Assembly: GCA_903868035.1 (NCBI GenBank)
Contig: CAIPTQ010000177.1
Coordinates: 1-33,648 of the forward strand
Reading direction: 5' to 3'
DNA: 33,648 bases
Source: an uncultured Phycisphaerales bacterium
GTDB taxonomy: Bacteria; Planctomycetota; Phycisphaerae; WQYP01
Positions 18,558 to 29,405 of the stretch are shown in pieces. The notes under the pieces are model-generated. The model was not told where the DNA came from. It made no database searches and saw only the letters and a list, made by a program, of their open reading frames with translations. Within the stretch, counting starts at the first letter, position 1; each line of letters starts with the position of its first letter. Made by a program: the position numbers and the translations under genes.

Positions 18558-19034
18558 TTGAATATCGTCGTCACTGTTTCCGACGCCCGGGTCTCCAGGG
18601 ATCCCGACGACACGCTGGTGACCTACTCGCTGGGTTCCTGCATTGCCGTGGCCGCCTACGATCCCGTGGCGCGTTGCGGCGGCCTGCTGCACTACCAACT
18701 GCCCTCGTCCGCCCTGGACGCGTCCCGCGCCTCGCAGAATCCCTGCATGTTCGCCGACACCGGCATGAAACACCTGCTGGCGCAACTGCAAACCACCGGC
18801 GCCCACAAGTCGCGGCTGAAAGTCAAACTCGCCGGCGGCGCGGAAATGTTCGACGACCAGGGCATTTTCTGCATCGGGCGGAGAAACCACACCGCCATCC
18901 GCAAAATCCTCTGGCAGCACGGCCTGCTCCTGTCGGCCGAACAGGTCGGCGGATCCGAACCCCGCACCCTGTATCTCCGCCTGGACGACGGTTCGACCAT
19001 CATCAAAGCCCGCGGCGAAAGCATTCCCCTGTAG
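18558..19034 (+). CDS. cheD: Chemoreceptor glutamine deamidase CheD
   Basis: CheD deamidates receptor glutamines and, in other bacteria, interacts with CheC. The 158-residue protein carries the catalytic set: Cys28 in LGSCIAV, His45 in LLHYQLP and Thr22. These fall almost on the positions known for Thermotoga CheD (Thr21, Cys27, His44), which supports a TTG start at 18558. That TTG has AAGGA seven bases upstream, overlapping the cheR stop. An in-frame ATG at 18516 lies inside cheR and is a less likely start. Further support comes from KVKLAGGAEMF and IGRRNHTAIRKIL, both typical of the family. Confidence 0.9.
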   Translation: MNIVVTVSDARVSRDPDDTLVTYSLGSCIAVAAYDPVARCGGLLHYQLPSSALDASRASQNPCMFADTGMKHLLAQLQTTGAHKSRLKVKLAGGAEMFDDQGIFCIGRRNHTAIRKILWQHGLLLSAEQVGGSEPRTLYLRLDDGSTIIKARGESIPL

Positions 19035-19043
19035 GAGGCCACC

Positions 19044-19422
19044 ATGTCCCATCGCATTCTCATCGTCGACGACTCGGCCACCACCCGCGGCCTCATCAAA
19101 CGCGCCCTGCAGCTTTCCGGCCTCGAGGTCGCCGAATTCCACGAAGCCGGCCACGGCCAGGAGGCGCTGGCGCTGCTCGCCCTCCACCCCGTCGATCTCA
19201 TCCTGGCCGACCTGCACATGCCCGTGATGAACGGCATGGAATTGACCCGCGCCCTCCTGTCCAACCCGGCCACGGCCCACATCCCCGTGGCCATCGTCAG
19301 CGCTGAACCGAGCACCCACCGGCTGCTGGAACTCCGCCGCGCCGGCGTAAAAGGCTATGTCCGCAAACCCTGCACCCCCGAAACCCTGCGCAACCTCGTC
19401 GCGCCCCTGCTGGAGGCCATCC

Positions 19423-19430
<8 letters not shown>
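19044..19430 (+). CDS. CheY-like single-domain receiver
   Basis: This 128-residue stand-alone receiver has the acidic pair Asp9/Asp10, phospho-acceptor Asp56 in LILADLHMPVMNG, Ser86 at the switch position and Lys108. It has no output domain. GGAGG five bases before the ATG fixes the start. It overlaps the following CheX-like gene by eight bases. Compared with the second CheY of the operon it is more divergent (LADLHMP rather than VDWNMP), so the two probably have different partners, for instance one as phosphate sink or adaptation regulator and one as the output protein. That split is inference. Confidence 0.9.
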
Positions 19431-20981
<1,551 letters not shown>

Positions 20982-21026
20982 GCCGGATGCCGACATCCGT
21001 GCGGAACTGCTTTTTTTGGAGATACC

Positions 21027-21548
21027 ATGATGATCGCCGCAACCGCCTCGCCCCCCGCCTCGACCGCCCAGTGCGTGGCCCATTTTGTGCGTTCCATCAA
21101 GGAGGTCCTGCAGACCATGGCCGGCGTAACCGTGACCGTGGGCGCGCCGGCCCTCAAACAGGATCCCGTGACCACCTATGAAGTGTCGGGGATCATCGGC
21201 TTTTCCGGCGCGTTCAACGGTTCGATGGTGCTGAGCTTCCAAAAGTCCACGGCCAGCGCCATCGTCAGCGCCCTGGCGGCGATGCCCATCGCGCCCGATT
21301 CGGCCGACTTTGCCGACGCCGTGGGCGAACTGGCCAATATGATCGGCGGCAGCGCCAAGACCGGCTTCGGCCCGGGCACGCACATCAGCCTGCCCAGCAT
21401 CATCATGGGCTCGGGCCACGCCGTGGCCCGGCTCCACGACGTGCCGTGCATCATCATTCCCTGCAACACCTTCCACGGCGATTTCGCCGTCGAGGTAAGC
21501 CTGAAATGTCCCCCGCCGTCCCGGGCGCAGAAAGGAAGTACCCTATGA
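21027..21548 (+). CDS. cheX: CheX-type CheY-P phosphatase
   Basis: The 173-residue protein is a well-preserved CheX domain: the helix AVGELANMIGGSAK carries Glu101 and Asn104 in the family pattern E-L-x-N-x-x-G, and ISLPSIIMGSGHAV is the following typical strand pair. It should dephosphorylate CheY-P, probably the CheY whose gene overlaps it by four bases. GGAG five bases before the first ATG supports the start. A run of seven T precedes that site. Confidence 0.9.
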   Translation: MMIAATASPPASTAQCVAHFVRSIKEVLQTMAGVTVTVGAPALKQDPVTTYEVSGIIGFSGAFNGSMVLSFQKSTASAIVSALAAMPIAPDSADFADAVGELANMIGGSAKTGFGPGTHISLPSIIMGSGHAVARLHDVPCIIIPCNTFHGDFAVEVSLKCPPPSRAQKGSTL

Positions 21549-21934
21549 AAATACTGTTGGTTGACGATTCGCGCACGATGCGCAATATCCAGAAGAACGT
21601 CCTGAAGTCGCTGGAAAACGCCGCGTTCACCGAGGCCGGTGACGGCGCCGAGGGGCTCACCGCCATTGGCCTGGGAACCGTCCGCTTCGACCTGATGCTC
21701 GTCGATTGGAACATGCCCAACATGGACGGCCTGACCTTTGTCCGCTGCGTGCGCGAAAAGGACAAGGCCACGCCCATCATCATGGTGACCACGGAGGCCG
21801 AAAAAACGTCCATCATCGAGGCCATCAAGGCCGGCGTGAACAACTACGTCATCAAGCCCTTCACCCCCGATGTGCTCCTGGAACGGGTCCGCCAGACCCT
21901 GGCCAAACACAAGTCCGCGGCCGTCGCCGCCTAA
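21545..21934 (+). CDS. cheY: CheY response regulator (output type)
   Basis: The 129-residue receiver is close to classical CheY: acidic pair Asp7/Asp8 in LLVDDS, acceptor Asp54 in MLVDWNMPNMDG, Thr82/Thr83 (MVTTEAE) and Lys104 in YVIKPFTP. It has no other domain, so CheY-P should act by binding a partner such as the flagellar switch or another motor. The ATG overlaps the cheX stop (ATGA), with AGGAAG about seven bases upstream, which pairs kinase target and phosphatase in one translation unit. No flagellar gene is present in the window to tell the target. Confidence 0.93.
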   Translation: MKILLVDDSRTMRNIQKNVLKSLENAAFTEAGDGAEGLTAIGLGTVRFDLMLVDWNMPNMDGLTFVRCVREKDKATPIIMVTTEAEKTSIIEAIKAGVNNYVIKPFTPDVLLERVRQTLAKHKSAAVAA

Positions 21935-21949
21935 GGACCGGCGAATCAA

Positions 21950-22038
21950 AAAAGTGGTGCCGACGCCAAAGTTGCAGGCACTTTCCAAGTGCCGTCTGCC
22001 AAGGGCTCAACGGCACACGGAGTGTGCCTGCCACTTTT
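21950..22038. repeat. Nested hairpin element between cheY and fapA-like gene
   Basis: An outer stem AAAAGTGG (21950-21957) with CCACTTTT (22031-22038) encloses two perfect hairpins with three-base loops: GGCACTT-TCC-AAGTGCC (21977-21993) and GGCACAC-GGA-GTGTGCC (22012-22028). The 15-mer at 21953-21967 is shared exactly with 136-150. The T-run at the end of the outer stem could aid termination. A dispersed REP-like extragenic repeat is the likeliest reading. Confidence 0.6.
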
Positions 22039-22073
22039 GACAGTTATTGATGCGCCAGTCCTAAGGAGTCCCC

Positions 22074-23291
22074 ATGAACACGCTCGCCGCGACGGAAATG
22101 CCCACGCCCCCCGGCACGCCCGCGCACCACGGCGGAATCGAACTGGTGTGGCCCGTGGAGGACCAATCCGAGGCCGCCGGGATGGCGCGCCGGGGTGTGT
22201 TGCTCTGCACGGCCGGACAGGTCGTCGCCCGCGCCCTGCCGTCGGTTGCGAACGCCGCCGCGTCGGCCGGGACGGCGCTGAAGTTGGGCGCGGGCGTGTG
22301 CTGGGATGATGCGCTATCCGCCTACGTCGCGCGCTGGGACGGGCACGTGCGGCTGGTGCAGAACAAACTGGAGGTTCTCGAAACGCTCGAATGGGCCGAT
22401 CCGCTCGATGCCGCCAACGGCCCGTTCCACTTCGCCGGCGACATGATTTTGCGCCGGGGCGTGCTGGATCTCGCCGTCGTCCACGGTTCGCGGGACATCA
22501 CCGTCCAGGATTGCATCGAGGCGGCCGACGTCCAGGCCGGCCGCGACCTCACGGTTCAGCGCGGCGTCTGCGGCAAGGAAAAAGGCCTCGTCCGCGCCGG
22601 CGGCCGCCTGGCGGCGCGCTTCCTCAGCAATGCGCGGGTCATCGCCGGCGGCGATGTCGTCATCGAAAATGAAATCGACAACAGCCTCGTCCAGTGCGGC
22701 GGCACGCTGCGCGTGGATCGCGGCACCATCCTCTCGGGCCACGTGTGCGCCATCGCAGGCATCCACTGCCACACCGCCGGATCGCCCTCGGGCGTGCGCA
22801 CCATCCTGGAACTGGGCGTCTCCCCCGAACAGCAGGCGGAAATCCGCCGCGCCACCGAGGCTTCCGCCGTCAACCGGCAAAAGGCCCGGGACATACGCAC
22901 GGCCGTAGAACCGCTCATGGCCCGCCAGAAAACGCTCACCGCCGCGCAGAAGGAAAAGGCGACCGAACTCCTGTTCCTGGCCGATGAGCTTGAAACCCAG
23001 GCCGAAGAGATGGCCAAACGGCTCGCGGTTCTCAAGCGTCCGGCGGACGAGGCCCTCACCGGGACCATGCATATCGCGTCCACACTGCATCCGGGAGTCA
23101 TCTTTCGCTATCCGACCCATCAGGCCCGCGCGGGGGACTGCCTGCGCGGGCCCATCACCGTCAAGCTGGTCCACGACGGCACGCAGCCCATGATCGTGGC
23201 CCTCGATGACCACCGCGGCACAAAAATCACGCTCCAACCCGTCGAGCAGCGATCCTCCCCCGCGGCCTCGATCGCAAGCCCCGCTAAATAA
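22074..23291 (+). CDS. FapA-family (DUF342) protein
   Basis: The 405-residue protein belongs to the FapA/DUF342 family, whose best-studied member affects flagellar assembly in Vibrio. The middle part (about 115-250) is the stacked beta-helix core with repeats such as DMILRRGVLDLAVVHGSRDITVQDCIEAADVQ and GGDVVIENEIDNS; it is followed by a helical stretch (about 255-325) likely to be coiled-coil, and a C-terminal beta region. The N-terminal domain is short compared with longer members. AAGGAG five bases before the ATG supports the start. It lies at the end of the chemotaxis operon after a hairpin element, and its stop overlaps the convergent activase gene by eight bases. A role linking chemotaxis to a surface appendage is inference. 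Confidence 0.85.
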   Translation: MNTLAATEMPTPPGTPAHHGGIELVWPVEDQSEAAGMARRGVLLCTAGQVVARALPSVANAAASAGTALKLGAGVCWDDALSAYVARWDGHVRLVQNKLEVLETLEWADPLDAANGPFHFAGDMILRRGVLDLAVVHGSRDITVQDCIEAADVQAGRDLTVQRGVCGKEKGLVRAGGRLAARFLSNARVIAGGDVVIENEIDNSLVQCGGTLRVDRGTILSGHVCAIAGIHCHTAGSPSGVRTILELGVSPEQQAEIRRATEASAVNRQKARDIRTAVEPLMARQKTLTAAQKEKATELLFLADELETQAEEMAKRLAVLKRPADEALTGTMHIASTLHPGVIFRYPTHQARAGDCLRGPITVKLVHDGTQPMIVALDDHRGTKITLQPVEQRSSPAASIASPAK

Positions 23292-26200
23292 CCCGCGCCC
23301 GATGCGCCAGCACCTGCTGGATATGCACATCCACCTGCCGCAGAAATGCCGGATGCACCGAGAAGCCGTCGCTTTCGTAGGTCAGGATCGGCATGTCGCG
23401 CTTCAGGCTGTGGGGCTTGAGGATGGCCTCGGAGATGCGGAACGGCAGGCAATTGAACGGGCCGATGGCGATGATGCCGTCGTAGCCCTCCTCCTCGGCG
23501 GCCATGCCCTTGCCCACGGTGGGGAGGGCTTCGCCGCCGATGGTGGGCGAGAGGTGCTCGGCGGCCTGGGCGAAGAGGCGCACGATGTCATGCCCCGCCC
23601 CGATCAGCAGGCCGGTCCGGGCGAAAAGCCGGCGGTAGCGATCATCATAGTATTTTAGCCAGTGGTACTGCGCCCAACTTGTCAGGTAACTCCGCGCCCC
23701 GGGTTGAAACACCCGCAGGCACGCCTGGGCCACCGCCCAGGCGGAATCCGGCGGCAAGTCCCACCCGCGGGCGGTGCTGGCCATCCCCGAGTAAGCGCCG
23801 TAGAGGAACAGTTCGTTCAGCCCCACCGGCACGAGAATAATGCCGTGCTGGGCATAGCGCTTATGGACGCCTTCCATAAAGGAGGGGCTGAAGCGCAGGA
23901 AGAAGTCCCCCGTCACCACCACCTTGGGGCAGCCTTTTGGATCCTGGCGCGGGATCGCCATCACTTCGTCAATCAGCGTTTCCAGATTCGCGGTGAGCGT
24001 TTTAATGCTCGCCTGGCCGCCGAGGTGGCGCTGCCAGCAAGCCTTGAGGCGGGCGGTGCCGTCCGCCGCGCCGGTGACACTGAGGGTCTGCTCCATCTCG
24101 ACAAACAGGTCCGCCAGCGTGGAAACCGGGGCGGCGAGTTGCGTAATCTTCCGGGCGCTGAGGCCAAAATGTTCCGTGCCCTCGAAGGGATCGAAAATGA
24201 ACAGGTCGCGCAGTTCATTGTTGCCGATGAACTGCTGGAAGTAATCCAAGTAACAGTCCGCCACGCAGGGCGCTCCGCCGCGCATCATGTAGAAGCCCAC
24301 CACTTCGCCGGGCTTTCGCTGCTCGTGAATCTCCAGCATCTGTCCCACGCAGACCGGCAGCGGCAGGCACTCGCGGCCGGAACTATATTGCAGGCCGCGC
24401 TCCAGTTGCCGGCGGCTCAACTCCGGCGGCGTGCCGACATTCAGCCCCAGCCAGCGTGCCGCCAGCGCGACGGCCTGGGCATGATAATAGGAGAAGGTGG
24501 GGAAGTAGATTTTGATCCGGGGATCGCGAAACGGGATGCGCAGGCCCGCGGAGGTGATAATCGTCCCATCGCCATCGACGGCGGCGGGTTGGAAGCCCGA
24601 GTGGGCCGCCGCCGGTGCGTGGTAATTCCGGATGATGTCCCAGAAAGCCTCCAGCCGCGTTTGGATGCCCGCATCGGCCGTGTGGGCGTCGATCTCCAGC
24701 AGCAGGTACGGCTTGGCGCCCATTTCCGCGGCGAAAAAGGAATGCGTGAAGGCGTCAATCGTGCAACTGAAATTGCTCACGTAGAGCAGGAACAGATTGG
24801 GGTGGCGCTGGGCCAGCGCCACCGCGTTCATGATCAGGTTCGGATAGTGCCAGGCCGTCGGCCCGACGCGCTCCTGCGGCAGGCAATCACCGGGGATGAC
24901 CCGCACGCCCATGCTGGCGAGCTTCCGCGCGATCGACTGCGAGGCCTCCGGCGGATACGCGTTGTAACTGCGGCCCACCAGCAGTAAGGCCGGCTGGTCA
25001 TCCGCCAACGCCGCACGCAAGGCCCGTTCCCCCAGTTCATGCATCGCCGCCTCGGCCTGAAGCTGCGCGCCGACCGCCGCGCGATACGCCTCCTGCGCCG
25101 CTTCCGGCGTGAAGCCCAACTGAAATTTTGCCAACTCCACCAAACCCGGCGCCGTCTCGTAGCCGGCGGCAAAATCCAGCACCGGTGCCAGGATCGTCGC
25201 CTCCGGAAAGGCCTTGGCGAGGACATACGGGCTGGCCTGGGCAATCGGGCACAGATACGAATCCCGCGCTCCCCGTGGGTTGGGCATCCGGCTCACCTGC
25301 GGCAGGAAGATCAGCTTGGCCCCCCGTCTGACCAAATCCAGTACCGCCCCGTGGGCGATCTGCACCGGGAAGCAGAATCCCGAATTGGCCTTCAGCCACC
25401 CCGCCGGGTCCACCTCGGACAAGACGACCTCCATCCCCAACTGCGTGAAAAAGGTCGCGTACAAGGGATACAGCCAATGGGTGGTCAAGGCGCGCGGGAT
25501 GCCGATGCTGCGGTGGCCCGGCGTGTGCGTAATGGGCAGGAAGATCAGTTCATTCCGCGCCTCGACGAGGTTCACGGCTTCCGGGGGCCGGTCGGCACGT
25601 TTCCAGACGCTCTCAAAGCGCGTGCAGCGTCCGCCGAAGGGAAACTTCCGTCCCGCCACCTCGAAGCGGTCGATCGTGCAGTGATTGCCGCAACTGCCGC
25701 AGGTGAAATGGCCCAACTCGAGCAGGTTCGGCTCGGCCAGCTTCGTCAAGTCCACGACGGTCCCCGCCACGCCTTTGGACCGCTGCAGCGCCAGCAGTGC
25801 CGCCCCGATCGCCCCCAGCAGTTCCGGATGCGCCGGCACCGTCACAGGCTTGCCCAAACACTGGGCAAACGCGCACGCCACCGCCCGGTTCAGTGCTACG
25901 CCCCCCTGCAAAAACACCCTTCGCCCCACCGCCCGCGAGCCTTTCACCTTCGTCAGATAGTTCTGCACCACCGCATAGACCAGCCCGGCGGCCACGTCCG
26001 GGCGTGCGTAGCCCTCCTGCAAGGCCGCACGGATGTCCGAGTTGATGAACGCCGCGCAGGTCGCCTTGAAGGCCACCGGCTTTTCGGCACGCAAGGCCGC
26101 CTCCGTGATCTCCGCCAGCGGCAGCCCCAGATCGCTCTGGGCGCACTCTTCGAGGAATGACCCCGTCCCCGCCGAGCAGGCCGCATTCATCGCATAATCA

Positions 26201-27396
26201 ATGGGCACGCCGTTGCGCAGCAAAATGTATTTGGAGTCCTGCCCGCCGATTTCGAAAATCGTATCGACCTGCGGATCGAAGTGCGTGGCGCCGGTCGCGT
26301 GGGCCGAGATTTCGTTGTAGACGTGGGCCGCGCCCAAGTACGCCCCGATGAGTTCCCGCGCCGAGCCGGTGGTCGCCGTCAGGCTCACCCCGCGGTTGCC
26401 GACTTGCCCGGCCAGCGCCCGCAGGCAGCGCCGCGTCGCCTCCACCGGGTCGCCTTCGGTGCGCCCATAGTGAAAGGCGATCAGTTGCCCCGTACTGGGA
26501 TTCAGCAGCACCGCCTTGGTGGTGGTGGATCCGGCGTCCACGCCCAGGACAAAGGGTCCGGGCAATTCCGGATTCGCCGGCGGCACGGCCATCCAGTTGA
26601 CCTGCGCCTGACCCGGGGACAACGGCGGCAGGATCGCCAGCGGCGGTTTCTTCTCCAGGTGGGGATGGTCATACAACGGCTGGGCGCGCGTCAAGACCGC
26701 CGCGCCCAGGGCTTCAAAATAGGGGCTTTCCGGCAGCGTCTGGATGCGGGTTCCCGGCAGCCGGCTTTCCAGCGCGGCGGCCAGCGCGCGGTTCTGCGCC
26801 AGTCCGCCAATCAGCAGCAGCCGATGCACCTGATGCTGGGCCTTCTCCAGCAGCGCCACCAGCTTGCTGGCCATGCTCTCGTGGAGCGTCCGCAGCACAT
26901 CCTCCACCCGCGCCTCTTTGCGGTTCAACTTGTGCGTGATGTCCGATTTGCAGTGGACGCTGCACCGCGCCGCCAGGGGAACCACGTGGCCTTCAAAGGA
27001 CCGGGTGATCGCTTCCTCCAGGCTCAGGCCCAGCCGCCCGATCTGCTGGATCAAGAACTCGCCGCTGCCGGCGGCGCACTGGTTGTGCGAGAGGGCCGTG
27101 AGAATCCTGCCCCCCTTGATTAGATAAACCGCGAAACTCTCCCCGCCCAGCGAGGCCACGGCATCGTACTCCCCGCCCACAAATTGCAGCGCCGCCTCGG
27201 TCGCCGCCACCTCGGAGAGATGGCCCAGATGCCCGCACACGCCGTACGCCTGCGCCGGCGGAAACTCCGCGAGCACCTGCGCCAGCACCTCGCCGGCCCG
27301 CCCCTGGTGGCCGACGACGCGCACCGATACTTGCGCGCCCTCGATGCTGACCACCTTCACCGTCAAGGCGCCCAGGTTGATCCCGATAAATGACAT
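23284..27396 (-). CDS. Acyl-CoA dehydratase activase-related fusion (BcrA/D-HgdB type)
   Basis: This 1370-residue protein joins parts of the 2-hydroxyacyl-CoA dehydratase activation system. It has two ASKHA ATPase domains: the first (about 1-250) begins FIGINLGALTVKV and has CAAGSGEF and CSVHCKSDI, and the second (about 280-545) begins FVLGVDAGSTTTKAV and has CSAGTGSF and TCAAFINSDI. The Cys in each are candidates for the Fe-S cluster between activator subunits. A Cys motif, FTCGSCGNHC (about 565), leads into a DUF2229 part (SIGIPRALTTHWLYP onward) and a C-terminal HgdB-like part containing SSGRECLPLPVC (about 1008). Such fusions occur in anaerobes and their substrate is unknown. The start may be the ATG at 27396 or 27408; neither has a good ribosome site. 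It lies 35-47 bases after the radical SAM gene, a likely operon. Confidence 0.9.
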   Translation of the reverse strand: MSFIGINLGALTVKVVSIEGAQVSVRVVGHQGRAGEVLAQVLAEFPPAQAYGVCGHLGHLSEVAATEAALQFVGGEYDAVASLGGESFAVYLIKGGRILTALSHNQCAAGSGEFLIQQIGRLGLSLEEAITRSFEGHVVPLAARCSVHCKSDITHKLNRKEARVEDVLRTLHESMASKLVALLEKAQHQVHRLLLIGGLAQNRALAAALESRLPGTRIQTLPESPYFEALGAAVLTRAQPLYDHPHLEKKPPLAILPPLSPGQAQVNWMAVPPANPELPGPFVLGVDAGSTTTKAVLLNPSTGQLIAFHYGRTEGDPVEATRRCLRALAGQVGNRGVSLTATTGSARELIGAYLGAAHVYNEISAHATGATHFDPQVDTIFEIGGQDSKYILLRNGVPIDYAMNAACSAGTGSFLEECAQSDLGLPLAEITEAALRAEKPVAFKATCAAFINSDIRAALQEGYARPDVAAGLVYAVVQNYLTKVKGSRAVGRRVFLQGGVALNRAVACAFAQCLGKPVTVPAHPELLGAIGAALLALQRSKGVAGTVVDLTKLAEPNLLELGHFTCGSCGNHCTIDRFEVAGRKFPFGGRCTRFESVWKRADRPPEAVNLVEARNELIFLPITHTPGHRSIGIPRALTTHWLYPLYATFFTQLGMEVVLSEVDPAGWLKANSGFCFPVQIAHGAVLDLVRRGAKLIFLPQVSRMPNPRGARDSYLCPIAQASPYVLAKAFPEATILAPVLDFAAGYETAPGLVELAKFQLGFTPEAAQEAYRAAVGAQLQAEAAMHELGERALRAALADDQPALLLVGRSYNAYPPEASQSIARKLASMGVRVIPGDCLPQERVGPTAWHYPNLIMNAVALAQRHPNLFLLYVSNFSCTIDAFTHSFFAAEMGAKPYLLLEIDAHTADAGIQTRLEAFWDIIRNYHAPAAAHSGFQPAAVDGDGTIITSAGLRIPFRDPRIKIYFPTFSYYHAQAVALAARWLGLNVGTPPELSRRQLERGLQYSSGRECLPLPVCVGQMLEIHEQRKPGEVVGFYMMRGGAPCVADCYLDYFQQFIGNNELRDLFIFDPFEGTEHFGLSARKITQLAAPVSTLADLFVEMEQTLSVTGAADGTARLKACWQRHLGGQASIKTLTANLETLIDEVMAIPRQDPKGCPKVVVTGDFFLRFSPSFMEGVHKRYAQHGIILVPVGLNELFLYGAYSGMASTARGWDLPPDSAWAVAQACLRVFQPGARSYLTSWAQYHWLKYYDDRYRRLFARTGLLIGAGHDIVRLFAQAAEHLSPTIGGEALPTVGKGMAAEEEGYDGIIAIGPFNCLPFRISEAILKPHSLKRDMPILTYESDGFSVHPAFLRQVDVHIQQVLAHRARVI

Positions 27397-27443
27397 GTGG
27401 GCCGCCATCCGCCAAGCCGGTGTAGGTTAAACATGGTCGCGGA

Positions 27444-29222
27444 TTACGTCACGCCCAACGTCATCTTCGCGCCGGCCAAACGGCCGGCGGCAACTGATTG
27501 CAGCAGCGCCGCGATCTTGCCGCCGATGCGGCCCTGTGCCATGGCGGCATCATTCTGGTCATAATACGTCGGCGGCTCGCGGGTCCAACCGCCGCGCAGC
27601 CGCTTGTCTTCGCGGGTGAGCGTCGTGAGAAAGACCCGGCCCAGCACTGGTGCCGCGACACGCGCCGTCCAACCGCAGGCGTCGTAGACCTCGGCCAGCA
27701 GCCCGTCCATTTTTCGCGCCACCACGGCATTACCCTTGAACCAGCGCCGCGCCGCCCACAGCGCCCCGGCCATGACCGTCGAATAGCCCTTGAGCATTTC
27801 ACGGTAACGATTGCGTATGCGCGGGCTCGGATGGTCCTTGTACCTGCGCCAGCCCTCCAGCGTTGTGCGGACCAGCCGCAGAATGCTCGGCCCGTTGGTG
27901 TCATAGTCCTTGTGGAACGCCCGCAGCAGCAGCTCCGTCTCATCCCCCGCCGGAATATGCGGATGGCGGTAATTGAACCGCCATTGCCCGTGCGTGTCGG
28001 CCTCCGAAAATTCCTCCCGGCTCAGCAGCACGCCCCGCTGCGACAGTTCCGCATGCAGCGGCGTGCCGGCCGTCGGCGTATACAGCATGAACTGGTGGAA
28101 CTCCGTCTCGTGGCTCACCGCATAATCAATGGCCGCGTTGATGTTCTCCGGCGTGTGCGACTCCAGGCCGATGATCGTGGAACCCAGCACCCAGATGCCA
28201 TGCGCGTGAAGCTCGCGCACCAGCGCGTGGGTGTCGGTGTGGCGCAGCTTTGTGTATTGGCTGGACTCGCCTTCGAGCCCGATCCACACCCACGATACCC
28301 CCAGGCTCACCAACTGCTCCATGGTATAGGTCCGCAGGGCGTTGGCGGAACTGAACAGGTACAGCGACCACGACTTATTATGTTCTTCCATCAGTTCCAG
28401 CAGGCGCAGCGCCCGCTTGCGGTGCAGCAGGAAGTTTTCGTCCATGACAAAGAACGCCTTCACCTTCATGGCCGCTTCCAACTGGCACATGACCGAAAAC
28501 AGCTCGTCGCCCGTTTCGTAGAAGTTCACGAAATGCCCCTTGCCCCCGAACATGTGCGACGTCGAGCAGAAGTTGCACCCGATGGGACAGCCGACCGACG
28601 GCACCAGTGCCGCCGCCGGCCTATCGACGCTGTCCGGCAGGGACACCCCCAGCGCCCGCCGGCGCGACCCGCTCCACAGCAGCGGATGCCGGATCGGCTG
28701 ATCCTCATCCTCGCCCAGGAAGTGCCGGAACCAGCGTATCCCCTCACCATGCACAATGTAATCCGCGTCGATGCGGTCGGCCAGCTCCGGCAGGTTGGCA
28801 ATGTGGCCGCCGACGACAATCTTGGCCCGCGGCAGATATTCCCGGATCACTGCGCACATCTTGGCGACCTTGCCGATGTTCGAAATGATCGACCCGATCC
28901 CCACGATGTCGTAGTGGTGCGTGCGAATCTCCTCGATGAAGCGCTCCAGGGTGGGAAAATCCAGGCACGTGCAGGGTGCCGCAATGTTGGCCTGGATGAA
29001 CAGCAGCCCCCACGAGCGGTGGCACATCCGCATCGAAAACGGACCCTGCACGCGCGTCAACTGGTTGTGGGCCAGTTCCATGGGGTTGATCGTCCGGCTG
29101 CCGTATTCGTCATCCTGGGAATAGGGACCAAAGACGCTCGTCAGCAGCACCTTGGCGCGCGATCCCAACTGGTGTACCGCTTCGTGCCGGACATGGATGG
29201 GTTCGCAAACGGCTAATTGCAT
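27444..29222 (-). CDS. B12-binding-domain radical SAM protein
   Basis: The 592-residue protein has an N-terminal cobalamin-binding-type Rossmann region (about 70-175: HHYDIVGIGSIISNIGKV, KIVVGGHIANLPELAD, YIVHGEG) and a radical SAM barrel with the cluster motif CPIGCNFC (Cys at about 208, 212 and 215). These features place it with B12-dependent radical SAM enzymes such as methyltransferases and ring-forming enzymes. The B12 domain lacks an obvious DxHxxG, as in many of this class. The C-terminal 150 residues are helical and not assigned. AAGGAGG five bases before the ATG at 29222 is strong. It sits first in an operon with the activase fusion. Substrate unknown. Confidence 0.92.
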   Translation of the reverse strand: MQLAVCEPIHVRHEAVHQLGSRAKVLLTSVFGPYSQDDEYGSRTINPMELAHNQLTRVQGPFSMRMCHRSWGLLFIQANIAAPCTCLDFPTLERFIEEIRTHHYDIVGIGSIISNIGKVAKMCAVIREYLPRAKIVVGGHIANLPELADRIDADYIVHGEGIRWFRHFLGEDEDQPIRHPLLWSGSRRRALGVSLPDSVDRPAAALVPSVGCPIGCNFCSTSHMFGGKGHFVNFYETGDELFSVMCQLEAAMKVKAFFVMDENFLLHRKRALRLLELMEEHNKSWSLYLFSSANALRTYTMEQLVSLGVSWVWIGLEGESSQYTKLRHTDTHALVRELHAHGIWVLGSTIIGLESHTPENINAAIDYAVSHETEFHQFMLYTPTAGTPLHAELSQRGVLLSREEFSEADTHGQWRFNYRHPHIPAGDETELLLRAFHKDYDTNGPSILRLVRTTLEGWRRYKDHPSPRIRNRYREMLKGYSTVMAGALWAARRWFKGNAVVARKMDGLLAEVYDACGWTARVAAPVLGRVFLTTLTREDKRLRGGWTREPPTYYDQNDAAMAQGRIGGKIAALLQSVAAGRLAGAKMTLGVT

Positions 29223-29405
29223 GAATGCCTCCTTGTCGCGCGTTGGTCAGGCTTGATGCCGGTGCGACTGAGAGGCAGGGGCAGAAAAAAGTCCAGCGTG
29301 CAGCGAACGTGAGAGTGGTTGAACCAGCAACAGCCGCTCATGATCTGGTGGGGATGAGAGGATGCTGGCTTCACAAAGCCAATGCTCAATCAGACTCTGA
29401 GGTTC

